DNA of 64,000 bases from positions 15,988,096 to 16,052,095 of the forward strand of contig NC_092271.1 of the NCBI RefSeq assembly GCF_036320965.1. The letters run 5' to 3'. Numbering within the stretch: position 1 is the stretch's first letter; each line of letters begins with the position of its first letter. Positions 10,350-24,300 of this stretch are shown piece by piece. The DNA comes from Panulirus ornatus (lineage: Eukaryota > Arthropoda > Malacostraca > Decapoda > Palinuridae). The position numbers and the translations under genes were made by a program. The notes under the pieces were generated by a model, which was given only the letters and a program-made list of their open reading frames with translations, was not told where the DNA came from and did no database searches.

Positions 10350-11902
10350 TTTATTCAAAATTTCATTATTTTCAAGAATGTACAATTGTAGATAGAATAC
10401 ACTTTGAATTGTATCAACCAAATGAAAATTAAGTATTCTAAAATGAAAGTACACTAACTGACATTGTGAATTGTATTAACAGTCATACCAAAATAATTAT
10501 TTACAGTCTCAACTCAATTTTTTTAGAGGTCGCAGAAAGTAGTAGTTTTATAGGATACATTCGATCACACTCAGCTCAAAAACTTTTCATAAATATTAAC
10601 ACAGTCTTATCAGGCTAACATATTGAGCAATGCAACAATGACTGATGACCTTTAAATGCTAACAGTAATTACAACCACAAGAATTATCAACTAACTGATG
10701 TTGGTTAATGAAAAAGATGACTATTTATATACAATTGGAACCCAATTAATCAAGTTCCAAAAACCTGAAGGGAAAGTGGTACTAGGTGACATGCTAAAAC
10801 TCATACTGTAAATGTGGTTATAGCTTCCTTCTCAATCCATATTTGAACAAAATATAAATTTACCAATTAATTTCCATACAGCATGATAATATGGATGTTA
10901 GCAAATTGTGACACTCATCACAAAAAATTTTGATATGTAAATATACATGAACACAAAATTAAAAACTAAACAAGATATTTGCTTTTATAAAAAATGTCCT
11001 CAAGCAAGTTCAATAAAATACTTTATGAAACATTCTGGAGAATTTAATTTTAGGATAATTTTCTCAAACTGTCACTCCCTTCTCTTGGGATTTACTGAAC
11101 CATACTTTACTTCTAGGAAGTAAACATATGACAATGTATATAACAAACTTTAAAAAATTACAATAAATCATTTGGTGATATAACACTTAATGTTAACATG
11201 CCACCAACACAGCCAAGGCCTGGTGCAATGACACTATGATACAAGATCAGAAACTGGTGCAATTATTCTCAAAGCTTTATGGCTCCATCGTCTAAGCTGG
11301 ATTTAAGTGCCGTCAGCTAATTCCAGCTTACAATACTAAGGATTCATTAAAATTCATGTTAATGGATTACATTAATTCCTATAAACTGGTCAGATAACCA
11401 GCTAAAGCAAAATATAGAAAATGCCTTTATCCTAAGTTGATACAAATGATGAATAATGTGACTTTTTTTTCAGAAAAAAAATTTCATTTTAACTTTGAAT
11501 GAAACTTTACTGAATTTCTTTGTATCTTAATCATTATCAATTTTTTTTTGCTTACTGCCTGTACATTACATATTTCATCATACATTGAGATACAAAGAAA
11601 ATGATTCCTGATTACATGGAAAATCAATACAACTATGAGCCATAAGAATTAACATGCATTATGGACCAAGGGATGTACTGACCTTGTTGCAAGGAACTCT
11701 CATGTCGTTACGTCTATTTTCAACCATATGTTCTGAGGATGACACAAAGTATGTTAATGCATTAAATATCTGGTCCTTGAAATAGAAAGAAACCAAGGAG
11801 ACAGCATGTGGGAATGTCATGTGAGCGGTCTTTGGGAAATGTGAAAAAAATTGTACTGTAACACTTCATTACAGTTTACTTTATCTTTAAAAATGGAAGT
11901 TA
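10350..11902 (-). other. probable SKP2 3' UTR with candidate poly(A) signal
   Basis: About 1.5 kb of AT-rich unique sequence follows the SKP2 stop, with no ORF or recognisable repeat. On the minus strand the first canonical AATAAA I find downstream of the stop is at 10355-10350. It is a candidate poly(A) signal; no transcript evidence is available from the sequence. Confidence 0.3.
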
Positions 11903-12089
11903 TTAATCTCTGACTCTCAACCCCCACACAGATGTTCTGCGGATCCCGACAGTAGGCCTGGCAACAGATGAGAATAAGTACTTGTTGATCTGAATATGTG
12001 GAAGACTTTGTCGTAAGGTATTAAGGGCGCTCTCATTAAGGATACCATAGACATCCAGGTACAGTAAATGTGGCATCGATTTTAACTCT
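11903..12089 (-). CDS. SKP2: SKP2 terminal exon
   Basis: This 187-nt last exon follows acceptor TTTCCAG and ends at the stop 11905-11903. It encodes ELKSMPHLLYLDVYGILN, then LRQSLPHIQINKYLFSSVARP and the end VWGLRVRD. LP-H-QIN followed by ARPT(V/I)G is the hallmark C-terminus of SKP2, which folds back over the LRR concave face in the known structure. It joins in phase to 12575-12737. Confidence 0.95.
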
Positions 12090-15000
12090 CTGGAAAAGAA
12101 AAGCAAAACATAAGCAATGCCAATAATCTATATTATCTCTCTTTTTCCAAATTCTAGGAAAATCTAAACAAATTTTGTTTCATACATTTTAAAATGTCAA
12201 TAGCAAGCAGTCCTCTTTAATGGCAGAAAATGATCAGTTAGAGTGTATAACAACAAACAAGTTACATAAGGTGTGAATAAGTACTTCTACAGTACCAAAG
12301 TGCTGGATGCATAAAGCAAGCTAACTGAAGAAACAGGGAATACAGTATAAAAAGGATTCAAAATAGTTAGTGATTATAAAAATGGTTTATGAGAAGTGAT
12401 TCCAAGAGAGTAAAGCTTTCCATTTGAAGAAAAATAAAATTCAAAGAAGCTCAGAATTTTGCATAAACTGTCATATGATACTGTGAAGCCTTTGTACCAT
12501 TAATATACCTACAGGTACACTACAGAGTATAAGAACTGTGTTAAGAGTACTTAATCTGTTTCTCTTAAACTTACAGGTAAGCATCAGGTTCAATGGTGTA
12601 ACATCTGGAAAATGCTAGGTACTCAATGTGACGCAATTCACTGATGATAGTTGAAACAGCACTGGCTGTTAGCTGAGTCCCATCACTTACATCTAATTCC
12701 ACCAGGCCTGAAGACTGTTCTGCCAGTAATCGTACATCTGGAATGTAGAAATTTAGACTAAATACATCTTTTATAATACCTAATTGCTTACCACAGCCTA
12801 CCATCTACAGCCAAGCCCAACAGACTAACTCCACAGTTTATCTTGACTGCAGCATCTTGGTGACATGTGGCACACCCTATATAATATCAGGCCAATTTAT
12901 TCTATCAAATGCATGCCACTTGCCCTCATGAATGTTCTGGCCCCTGACAATCCAAGGCCTTCTTCACTTCATCCTTCCATCTCCTTGGTCTTCTCTTCCC
13001 CTTGCACTCTCCACTTCTGACACACACACCTGACAGAGTTGTCCCTTCTAAGCACTTTTACACAGAAAAGTCTCTCTTTAACATTCCTATCAATAGTAAA
13101 TATTCCAACTGTACCCACCTACCATCAACTCCTCACTCCCACACATACTTGTACAAGTAATACAAGTATTCAAAATCTTCAAAGGCTTTGATAATCTTGA
13201 TCTATCAAGACTTGATTCATCTGACTTTACTCAGAATAATGGATACAAATTTATGGGCAAATAATTTACCCCAAATGAGGCGAACTACTTTTTCTTCAAC
13301 AGGATGATTAATGGGGAATGATTTGCAATGAAAGTGGTATTTATATTTATTTATTTATTTTGCTTTGTCGCTGTCTCCCGCGTTAGCGAGGTAGCGTAAG
13401 GAAACAGACGAAAGAAATGGCCCAACCCACCCACATACACAAGTATATACATACATGTCCACACACGCAAATATACATACCTATACATCTCAATGTATAC
13501 ATACATATACACACAGAGACATATACATATATAAACATGTACATAATTCATACTGTCTGCCCTTATTCATTCCCATTGCCACCCCGCCACACATGAAATA
13601 CCAACCCCCTCCCCCCAAATGTGCACGAGGTAGCCCCAGGAAAAGACAACAAAGGCCACACTCGCCCACACTGTCTCCAGCTGTCATGTAATAATGCAGT
13701 ACTAAATGCGGTAATAAAGCAGTACTATCTATATTTCTTAAAAAAGATGAAATACATTTTGCTTCAAGTCCACAACTTTGCACCCACTTACAATGAAAAT
13801 TTGCAGGTTTTTCTCTTTGAATTATCTGCATGCTAACTTTTACCATACTAATCTGTATGTTTCTGATATCTTCCATGATTGCAATCAGCCTCAAAAGGAT
13901 CTGATGGTATATTGCTGTTTGAATTCCTTTTTATGCATTATATATTATACTTAATCGCTGTTTCCTGCATCAAGCAAGGTAGTGCCAGGAAACAGTCAAA
14001 GAATGGTCCATCCACATATATACACACATACATATTCATGCTTGCTTGCTTTCATCCATTCCTGGAGCTACCCCGCCCCACAGGAAACAGCATCGCTACC
14101 CCCTGCTTCAGCAAGGCAGCACCAGGAAAATGCAAAAAAGGCCACGTTAGTTCACTCAGTCTCTACCTGTCAAGTGTAAGGCACCAAAACCACAGCTCCC
14201 TATCCACATCCAGGTCCTACAGACCTTTCCATGGTTTACCCCAGACGTTTCACATGCCCTGGTTCAGTCCACTGACAGCATGTCAACCCCTGTACACCAC
14301 ATAATCCCAGTTCACTCTATTCCTTGCACGCCTCCCACCCTCCCATGTGTTTAGGCTCCAATCACTCAAAATCTTTTTCTTTCCATCCTTCCATCTCCAA
14401 TTTGGTCTCCTGCTTCTCCTTGTCCCCTCCATCTCTGATACATATATCCTCTTTGTTAATCTTTCCTCACTCATTATTTCCATATGCCCAAACCATTTCA
14501 CCACACCCTCCTCTGGTCTCTCAACCACACTCTTTTTATTTCCACATATCTCCCTTACCCTTTCATTACTTACTTGATCAAACCACCTCACATCTTTTCA
14601 TACTTCAATACATCCCTCATTTTAACCCAGGTATTCCCAATCACCAGTCCTTTTTTAGCACACAAGTCCACATGCTGGGTATCCTATGCCTTCAGGTATA
14701 CTCTTACCTGCCACATCACTAATACATGATCCCTTGCATCAAAAATTGCATATCCACTCGCTCAGCTTCTCCCAAAACAATCATCTCTCTTCCTTACTAC
14801 ATAATCACTATTAATCACCCACCATGTTATTTACTTTCATTTTCATTCCAGGCAGTCTGGGATTCATTTTCTTACACTCCTTCACACATTCCCACAATTC
14901 CTCCTTCATCAGAAATGACATCCCCATCTCTGTCTTGGTCTTACACTAACCACCCTAAGCCATTCCCTCCCCCTTCCTCTTGAGCTTAGTTTCACCTAGT

Positions 15001-15280
15001 GCCTGAACATCCAGGTTCCTCTCCCCAGACATGCCACCTAAGTCTCCCTTATTTTCATCCTTCTGCTCAAGGTTTTTGGAAACTGAAATACAAAGAAGGG
15101 AGGGTTTCTGGCCCCCCTCCCACCCCTTTAAGGGAATATGATGGCAGAATTCTTTCTCCCTAATCCCAAGGGATATATACCTATTCTTTCGGTCCGAGGA
15201 TCCCCATATATGGGCCTAATTCAGCGCTCAGGAAGCCACTCGCATCCACTGGATGGGATCATAGATCAAGATATGTTCTG

Positions 15281-15331
<51 letters not shown>

Positions 15332-18300
15332 ATAAGTGGTCAGTGTCTTCAGTCAGGAATGTGCATCCTAGTCATGCAGGATCTTGTGATACCACATGCT
15401 TTATTGTAAGTATAAAAATCTTGGGGATATACATAATTTCTCCTTTTGTACAAAAATATAAAACCAGGTGCAAGTACTCACGGGTATCAGATAGTGTACT
15501 CCTGCAACCAGAAAGATTAAGCCGCTCTAAAGAAGCTGGGAAGCGACGGCAAATTATCCGCAAGTCTTCTGCACACAATCCTGTCCATGCTAAATTCAAA
15601 CTTTGCAACCTGGAAATAAAAAGGAACTGTTTTTAACTATTGATATGATTCTATGGAATTTGTAAAATGCTAGAACCTAAGGGTTAATTAGCACATTTTC
15701 ACATGAAAAAAGTACTACATGACCTATATTCATTCATCTGATACTTTGTTTTTACATTAATAAACTGCATATTTCCCTTTGTTCTTGACAGTCTCCCAAG
15801 GAATGTCTGATTTACTATCAGTACAATATCCTCTTTTACATTAGCCATTATCATTTCTGCTGTATGTTTTATTGTTTTAACATATTCTAGTGTCTGATAT
15901 TTATTTTATGTACAAATGTGTTTCATTACATTGACAAATTATCATTTGTAGTTTCTTTAATAACATTCTTGTCTATATTCTTAAACTATTTTGTACTTTA
16001 CATGCTTAAATTACTTTATAGGAAAATTAATAATGTCATATTTATGAAAATTCACACAGTTACCTGGGAATGCTAACTATTCATTATCAAATAAGGAAAA
16101 ATACCTAAATAAAAAAAAGGAAAGTGGGAGGGGGATAAAAAAACTACATATCAATGGTTTTTAAACACATGAAATATAGCATCCACTTGTTCAAATTGTA
16201 ACCTGATGAGCTAAGGTGCTGCCATAAAAAAATTTCAGTTTTACCTTTTACAGTGATTGAGTATGCTGACAATGTAGGGATGACACAACCCATAACACAT
16301 TGCAAGATTAAGTGTCTCCAGATTAAGATTGTTAGCAATGTGTGAACAAATAGCCTGGTTGAGAGTGCAATGTTCCAGACTAAGCTTCCTGAGATCGAAA
16401 CACACACTCAGCAATTCTTCGAGAGCTGAAAGTAAGATAAAACAAGTGCGATAAGGAATTAATTGAAAAAGTAATATGTGAGGGTTCTGTTTCATATAAT
16501 GTCTAATAAATGATATACAAGCACATACACTGTTCTGAACATGTTTTATGATATCACAACTTGCTAGTGACTCCAATCTCATACCACACAAAACTATGTG
16601 TATTTTCCACAAACATTAGGATGATCTGTACTTGCTCATCTTTAATGACTTGTATTCTTTAAGCCATACACACAATTTTGCCACATTACTTATCATAAAA
16701 TCAAATAAAACATATTGTCAGTTGGTGTATTGGTATTAATTCTCATATATGCCTTACCAAATTCAAAAATTCTTGTTTTGCTGTGCTTGCATAGTGTTTA
16801 ACATAAAGTCAATCCAGCTATATCTAAAGTTATGCTTCCTTCTGTACATGAAATGATATGGTCATTAGACATTCCCACATACTCCTACTGTAAATATGTT
16901 TCTTAAAAAAAAAAAAAAAAACTACACAAATATCCCTAGCATGAAGAACCCTTCATCCTAACATGACTCACGAAAGCCCTTCAAAACATCTTTACACTAA
17001 ATTTCTTCTTTCAGAATTCTCCTATTAAAAATCTGTCCATATATGAAAAATGAAGTATAAAATCTAATAGCATTCAGAAATCATGTTTGAAAAAAAATGA
17101 TCTAAATAGATTCTTCTCACCTTGTGGCTCAATAGCAGCCATACTGAGATCGAGGTACTGCAGCTTACTCCTTACTGGTGGAATGCTTGGTAAATAGTGG
17201 AGTTGTGGAGAGAAAATAGGACCACCCACCTGCATGCAAGCAAAATCATTGAGCACTGATAAGAGTATCTGCTGCACAATTATTTTTGGACATTGAAATT
17301 ATGGGTAAGAACCTTTTTCTTTTCTTTCATACTACTCGCCATTTCCCATTAGCGAGGTAGCATTAAGAACAGAGGACTCGGCCTTTGAGGGAATATCCTC
17401 ACCTGGCCCCCTTCTCTATTCCTTCTTTTGGAAAATTAAAAAAACGAGAGGGGAGAATTTCCAGCCACCCGCTCCCTCCCCTTTTAGTCGCCTTCTACGA
17501 CATGCAGGGAATACGTGGGAAGTATTCTTTCTCCCCTATCCCCAGGGATAAAGAACCTTTTTATCTACATATATTCATGACTTAATTTTGATAGAAAAAG
17601 CAAAAACATTTTCATTCAATGTTCATGACAACTATCACATATCCAAGTATTCAAAAATGGCTAATATGCTTCTAAAATAACGAAAATGGCTCTGCTAAAA
17701 ACTTGGAAAAGCTATAAGCATCAAAGACAAGATTCTGCCATAACTGCAGGGCTAGTGTGTTGCACTCACTGCTTGTCTTGCGTGTTCCATGAAAGTTTCT
17801 CTCAACTGCTACTTCCTGACTCCCCATGTCATAGTTGTATGACACTACTTTTCTCTATCTCACTCTTGAATACCTACAAGATTTAGCCACAATGGCAAAG
17901 CTAGCATGAACTCACTACATGTCTTGGTTGTTGAACAAAACTATTCTTGTAAGTCTCCACATGCATTACATTATTATCTTCTATGTTCAAGACTGATTTT
18001 CAATTACGTCAAGCACTTTTTTAAGTCTGTATTTATTTCATGCGTTTCTTATTTCTCCTGGCATTACAACGAATACCTATTCTAGTTTCCTTATTGGGCT
18101 GTTAAATATTTTTAATTGATAAAGTTTTAGTATGTTCCACGGTAAAATCCAAGGTGATTTTGAAGACTTGTGTAACAATTTTTCATCTTCCCATTGAGAG
18201 GCTACCAGTTTTAAAATATTTTCCTTTATGCCTTCAACTTCTTGCCAAGCCTAGAGTCTCATTCATCTTTCTTTTATTCATTCTGGGCTACATAGCTCCA

Positions 18301-21300
18301 GTTCTTTCAGTCTTTTATGATAGTTTATAAGTTCTATCCCTAAATTTTGCTTATGAAGTGCTTCTGACTTTTAATTTGTTTATTTCCCTCCCCTCCTTGA
18401 ATTCTAATTTTCTAAAAGGGGAAACAGAAGAAGGAGTCATGCAGGGAGTGCTCATCCTCCTCAAAGGCTCAGATTGGGGTGTCTAAATGTGCGTGGATGT
18501 AACCAAGATGAGAAAAAAGGAGAGATAGGTAGTATGTTTGAGGAAAGGAACCTGGATGTTTTGGCTCTGAGTGAAACGAAGTTGAAGGGTAAAGGGGAAG
18601 AGTGGTTTGAGAGTGTCTTGGGAGTAAAGTCAGGGGTTAGTGAGAGGACAAGAGCAAGGGAAGGAGTAGCACTACTCTTGAAACAGGAGTGGTGAGAGTA
18701 TGTGATAGGATGTAAGAAAGTAAACTCTAGATTGATATGGGTAAAACTGAAAGTGGATGGAGAGAGATGGGTGATTATTGGTGCATATGCACCTGGGCAC
18801 GAGAAGAAAGATCATGAGAGGCAAGTGTTTTAGGAGCAGCTGAGTGAATGTGTTAGTAGTTTTGATGCACGAGACTGGGTTATAGTGATGGGTGATTTGA
18901 ATGCAAATGTGAGTAATGTGGCAGTTGAGGGAATAATTGGTGTACATGGGGTGTTCAGTGTTGTAAATGGAAATGGTGAAGAGCTTGTAGATTTATGTGC
19001 TGAAAAAGGACTGGTGATTGGGAATACCTGGTTTAAAAAGAGAGATATACATAAGTGTATGTATGTAAGTAGGAGAGATGGCCAGAGAGCATTAATGGAT
19101 TACTTGTTAATTGACAGGCTACAGAAAGAGAGACTTTTGGATGTTAATGTGCTGAGAGGTGCAACAGGAGGGATGTCTGATCATTATCTTGTGGAGGCAA
19201 AAGTGAAGATTTGTGGGGGTTTTCAGAAAAGAAGAATGTTGGGGTGAAAAGAGTGGTGAGAGTAAGTGAGCTTGGTAAGTGAGCTTGGGAAGAAGACTTG
19301 TGTGAGGAAGTACCAGGAGAGACTGAGTACAGAATGGAAAAAGGTGAGAACAAAGGACGTAAGGGGAGTGGTGGAGGAATGGGATGTATTTAGGGAAGCA
19401 GCGCTGGCTTGCGCAAAAGATGCTTGTGGCATGAGAAGCGTGGGAGGTGGGCAGATTAGAAAGGGTAGTGAGTAGTGGGATGAAGAAGTAAGATTATTAG
19501 TGAAAGAGAAGAGAGCGGCATTTGGACAATTTTTGCAGGGAAATAATGCAAATGAGTGGGAGATGTATAAAAGAAAGAGGCAGGAGGTCAAGAGAAAGGT
19601 GCAAGAGGTGAAAAAGAGGGCAAATGAGAGTCAGGGTGAGAGAGTATCATTAAATTTTAGGGAGAATAAACAGATGCTTTGGAAGGAGATAAATAAAGCG
19701 TGTAAGACAAGAGAACAAATGGGAACTTTAGTGAAGGGGGCTAATGGGGAGGTGATAACAAGTAGTGGTGATGTGAGAAGGAGATGGAGTGAGTATTTTG
19801 AAGGTTTGTTAAATGTGTTTGATGATAGAGTGGCAGATATAGGGTGTTTTGGTTGAGGTGGTGTGCAAAGTGAGAGGGTTGGGGAAAATGATTTGGTAAA
19901 CAGAGAAGAAGGTAGTAAAAGCTTTGCAGAAGATGAAAGCCGGCAAGGCAGAGGGTTTGGATGGTACTGTAGTGGAATTTATTAAAAAAGGGGGTGACTG
20001 TATTGTTGACTGGTTGGTGAGGTTATTCAATGTATATGACTCATGGTGAGGTGCCTGAGAATTAGTGAAATGCTTGCATAGTGCCATTGTACAAAGGCAA
20101 AGGGGATAAAAGTGAGTGCTTAAATTACAGGGGTATAAGTTTGTTGAGTATTCCTGGTGAATTATATGGGAGGGTATTGATTGAGAGGGTGAAGGCATGT
20201 ACAGAGCATCAGATTGGGGAAGAGCAGTGTGGTTTCTGAGGTGGTAGAGGATGTGTGGATCAGGTGTTTGCTTTGAAGAATGTATGTGAGAAATACTTAG
20301 AAAAGCAAATGGATTTGAATGTAGCATTTATGGATCTGGAGAAGGCATATGATAAAGAGTTGATAGAGATGCTCTGTGGAAGAATTTATGGTGTGGGAGG
20401 CAAGTTGTTAGAAGCAGTGAAAAGTTTTTATCAAGGATGTAAGGCATGTGTATGTGTAGGAAGAGAGGAAAGTGATTGGTTCTCAGTGAATGTAGGTTTG
20501 CGGCAGTGGTGTGTGATGTCTCCATGGTTGTTTAATTTGTTTATGGATGGGGATTGTTAGGGAGGTGAGTGCAAGTTTTGGAAAGAAAGGCAAGTATGCA
20601 GTCTGTTGTGGATGTGAGAGCTTGGGAAGTGAGTCAGTTGTTGTTCGCTGATGATACAGCACTGGTGGCTGATTCATGTGAGAAACTGCAGAAGCTGGTG
20701 ACTGAGTTTGGTAAAGTGTGTGTAAGAAGAAAGCTGAGAGTAAATGTAAATAAGAGCAAGGTTATTAAATACAGTAGGGTTGAGGGACAAGTCAATTGGG
20801 AGGTAAGTTTGAATGGAGAAAAACTGGAGGAAGTGAAGTGTTTTAGATATCTGGGAGTGGATTTGGCAGCGGATGGAACCATGGAAGCGGAAGTGAATCA
20901 TAGGGTGGGGGAGGGGGCGAAAGTTCTGGGAGCGTTGAAGAATGTGTGGGTCGAGAACATTATCTCAGAAAGCAAAAATGGGTATGTTTGAAGGAATAGT
21001 GGTTCCAACAATGTTGTGTGGTTGCGAGGCGTGGGCTATGGATTGAGTTGTGCGAAGGAGGGTGGAGGTGCTGGAAATGAGATGGTTGAGGACAATATGT
21101 GGTGTAAGGTGGTTTGATCGAGTAAATAATAATAGGGTAAGAGAGATGTGTGATAATAAAAACAGTGTGGTTGAGAGAGCAGAAGAGGGTGTTTTGAAAT
21201 GGTTTGGTCACATGGAGAGAATGAGTGAGGAAAGATTGACCATGAGGATTTATGTGTCAGAGGTGAAGGGAGCGAGGAGAAGTGGGAGACCAAATTGGAG

Positions 21301-24300
21301 GTGGAAAGATGGAGTGAAAAAGATCTTGAGTAATCGGGGCCTGAACATGCAGGAGGGTGAAAGGCATGCAAGGAATAGAGTGAATTGGAACGATGTGGTA
21401 TACCAGGGTTGACGTGCTGTCAATGGATTGAACCAGGGCATGTGAAGCATCTGGGGTAAACCATGGAAAGTTCTGTGGGGCCTGGATGTGGAAAGGGAGC
21501 TGTGGTTTCGGTGCATTATTACATGACAGCTAGAGACTGAGTGTGAACGAATGTGGCCTTTGTTGTCTTTTCCTAGCGCTACCTCGTGCACATGAGGGGG
21601 GAGGGGGTTGTTATTTCATGTGTGGCAGGGTGGCGATGGGAATGAATAAAGGCAGACAGTATGAACTATGTACATGTGTATATATGTATATGTCTGTGTG
21701 TGTATATATATGTATACACTGAGATGTATAGGCATGTATATTTGCGTGTGTGGACGTGTATGTATGTACATGTGTATGTGGGTGGGTTGGGCCATTCTTT
21801 CGTCTGTTTCCTTGTGCTACCTCACTCACATGGAAGACAGCGACAAAGCAAAATAAATGAATAAATGAATAAATATTTCCTTTTGTTTTGCTGGTGACTA
21901 CAACACAGCAGTATCAAATTTAATTTTTATGTATACATTAAACATTTTCATCAATGCTTTTCTGTCTCTCAATGAAAGTTTTCAAAATCTACCACTCATT
22001 ACTTGAGAGTGCTATTTTCTCCATATGTTTTCTGAATTCTAAACCTTTTACATATGTTTTACTTTCAATTGCTTTTCTGCTGGGCCTATATTTGGTGTCA
22101 CTGATGTATTCTTATTTGTTTTACAACTTATTTGCTCAAATTTATTTCTGTTTGCATCTTCTATTGATCGGCTTCTGATCCAATCACTTTGCTTACTCTG
22201 ATGTCATTAGTGAAGCTCATTCTGCTCTCCTTTACTTTACTGTCAATATCTAATATTACAATGCAGAGGAGTGAAGCAAATGACATTTCTTGTGGTACCC
22301 CAGAAAGAACACCTTCCTCAGGCATAGTTGCATTTGCTACTACTATGAACTTTGCAAATGACATTTCTTGTGGTACCCCAGAAAGAACACCCTTTCTCAG
22401 ACAGTTGTATTTGCTACTACTATGAACTTTGTTAGTCAGAAACCTTTGATCCAGAGAGACTGGGACAGTGTTCCTATGATTAACTTTTGCCAAAATTGCT
22501 AGGATAGCACATGTAATGTGTACTTATTTATATACTATGGAGAAAGTATTCTTTATTCATGGAGTACCATATTTTAAACTTTCTTGAACATTAAATAATT
22601 TTCTGTTCATTTGTATACTGCCAGCATATACAACTTCATCACACAGTTTACTTCGACTATCCATCAACCTTGCACATACATAGTACAGGTACTGAACCAT
22701 TCATCCAGATTCCACAAAACCGGAAGTTCCAGAAATCCAGATATTTTTGAAACTGGCTAGTTTTGAATGTGGCAGACTTTGTAGTAGTTCATTGCTTAGC
22801 TACTGTGTTGTGATTTGGCATGGCAAACCCGCCACATGACAGTTCAAGCAGGACACCTGTTGTGGACATTTGTTCCTCTCTACCAATTTGTGATTATCTG
22901 TCCCAATTACTTATAATTTTCATTTAACACCATGTCTAAAAGGCTAGCAGAAAGGCAACTGGCAAGTGGACAATTTCATTCTTTAGTTTTCAGTTATTTT
23001 ATATTTCACATATATCTAGATTAAGCTGTGTTCCAGAAAATTGGAAAATCCTGAAATCCAGGGTCGCCTCGAGTCCCAAACTTTCTGGATAAATGGTACA
23101 GTACCTGTACTTCATGTCCTTCTAAACAAACATCTTGTTCTGACCTCTGTTACTCAGGCATTGTACTTCATGGAGAACTATAGCCTGTTGTTCCCGATTC
23201 ATGTTATGTTTATGCAGTTTAAATGATATAGAATCTTAAATGATGTACACATGCCATCCCCAACTACTCTCTTCTCCATTGTTCACAAATTTCTAACATT
23301 GATATAGCACTGCTTTCTTAATTCAAGTACATCTTAGCTGCCTTTTTTTTGGACTCTAATAAATCATTATGCTTCTTTAAATTTATTGACCAACCTTACA
23401 ATTCATACTTCAGTTTTATCCATGTTTTGTGAAGTTTGCCACATATTTCCATGTATCTGTGTATTACTTTAGTAACGACACATTCAAGAACAGTTAATAA
23501 TGAAAAATAAAAAACATGTCAATCTATGGACTCATCATGGTAATAAGAATTACATTATGGTTAATCAAAATAATGCAAATCTTACCTCAGCCTTAGCAAG
23601 TCTGAGAATAATACATCCTCTGAGAATAACTCTGCCTACAACTCCTGGTTTCAGTGTCTTGCCCCCAAGATCAAGTCTTCGCCACAGTGTTTCATCAAAT
23701 GCTAACCTCTTCCATCGCCTACAAGCTTGAGCACACCTGGCCAACATGAACTTCGGAAGCCATCGAAAAACTGCTAAAATCAACTCATCTGACATACGAT
23801 TAAATTTATCTGAAAGAAGGAAAAACACAAAAATGAGGGGGCAATGAAGCTAGTCCCATCCATGCAGCACTTAAAATCTTTTAGTGCAAAATATTACCCT
23901 CAAATGCTGTAGTCTTAAAACACATACATGTGTCACTGGACTCCACCATAACCAGACTCCACCTGCATATCGTTACACTAAGATCAAATGTCTATCAATT
24001 TTCTGCTCATGAATGTAACACTGCCTCGAGGCTGCAGTAGCCCTGTAATCCTGGGGTTATATAACATAGAAACTACCACTATCAATATTATATATCATTC
24101 CAGGACCCCTTTTAAAGGGCTTCTGCAGCTTTGATACACTACAATAAAAAGCAGAGAAGAGAATGGACTAGCTTGGAGTTAGAAGTTTCCTGATAAAACT
24201 GTACTCCTTTCCATCAACTGAAAATGATATTGGGGAGATGGGGTTACTATTTACATTTCCAGTATTACATATACTTGCACATATATATTCACTTACATAT

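Noticed and set aside
13355..13700. Independent SINE family represented by the long 3' UTR block
   Set aside because: The same block is continuous with RT coding sequence in other copies, so it is best explained as a 5'-truncated RTE.
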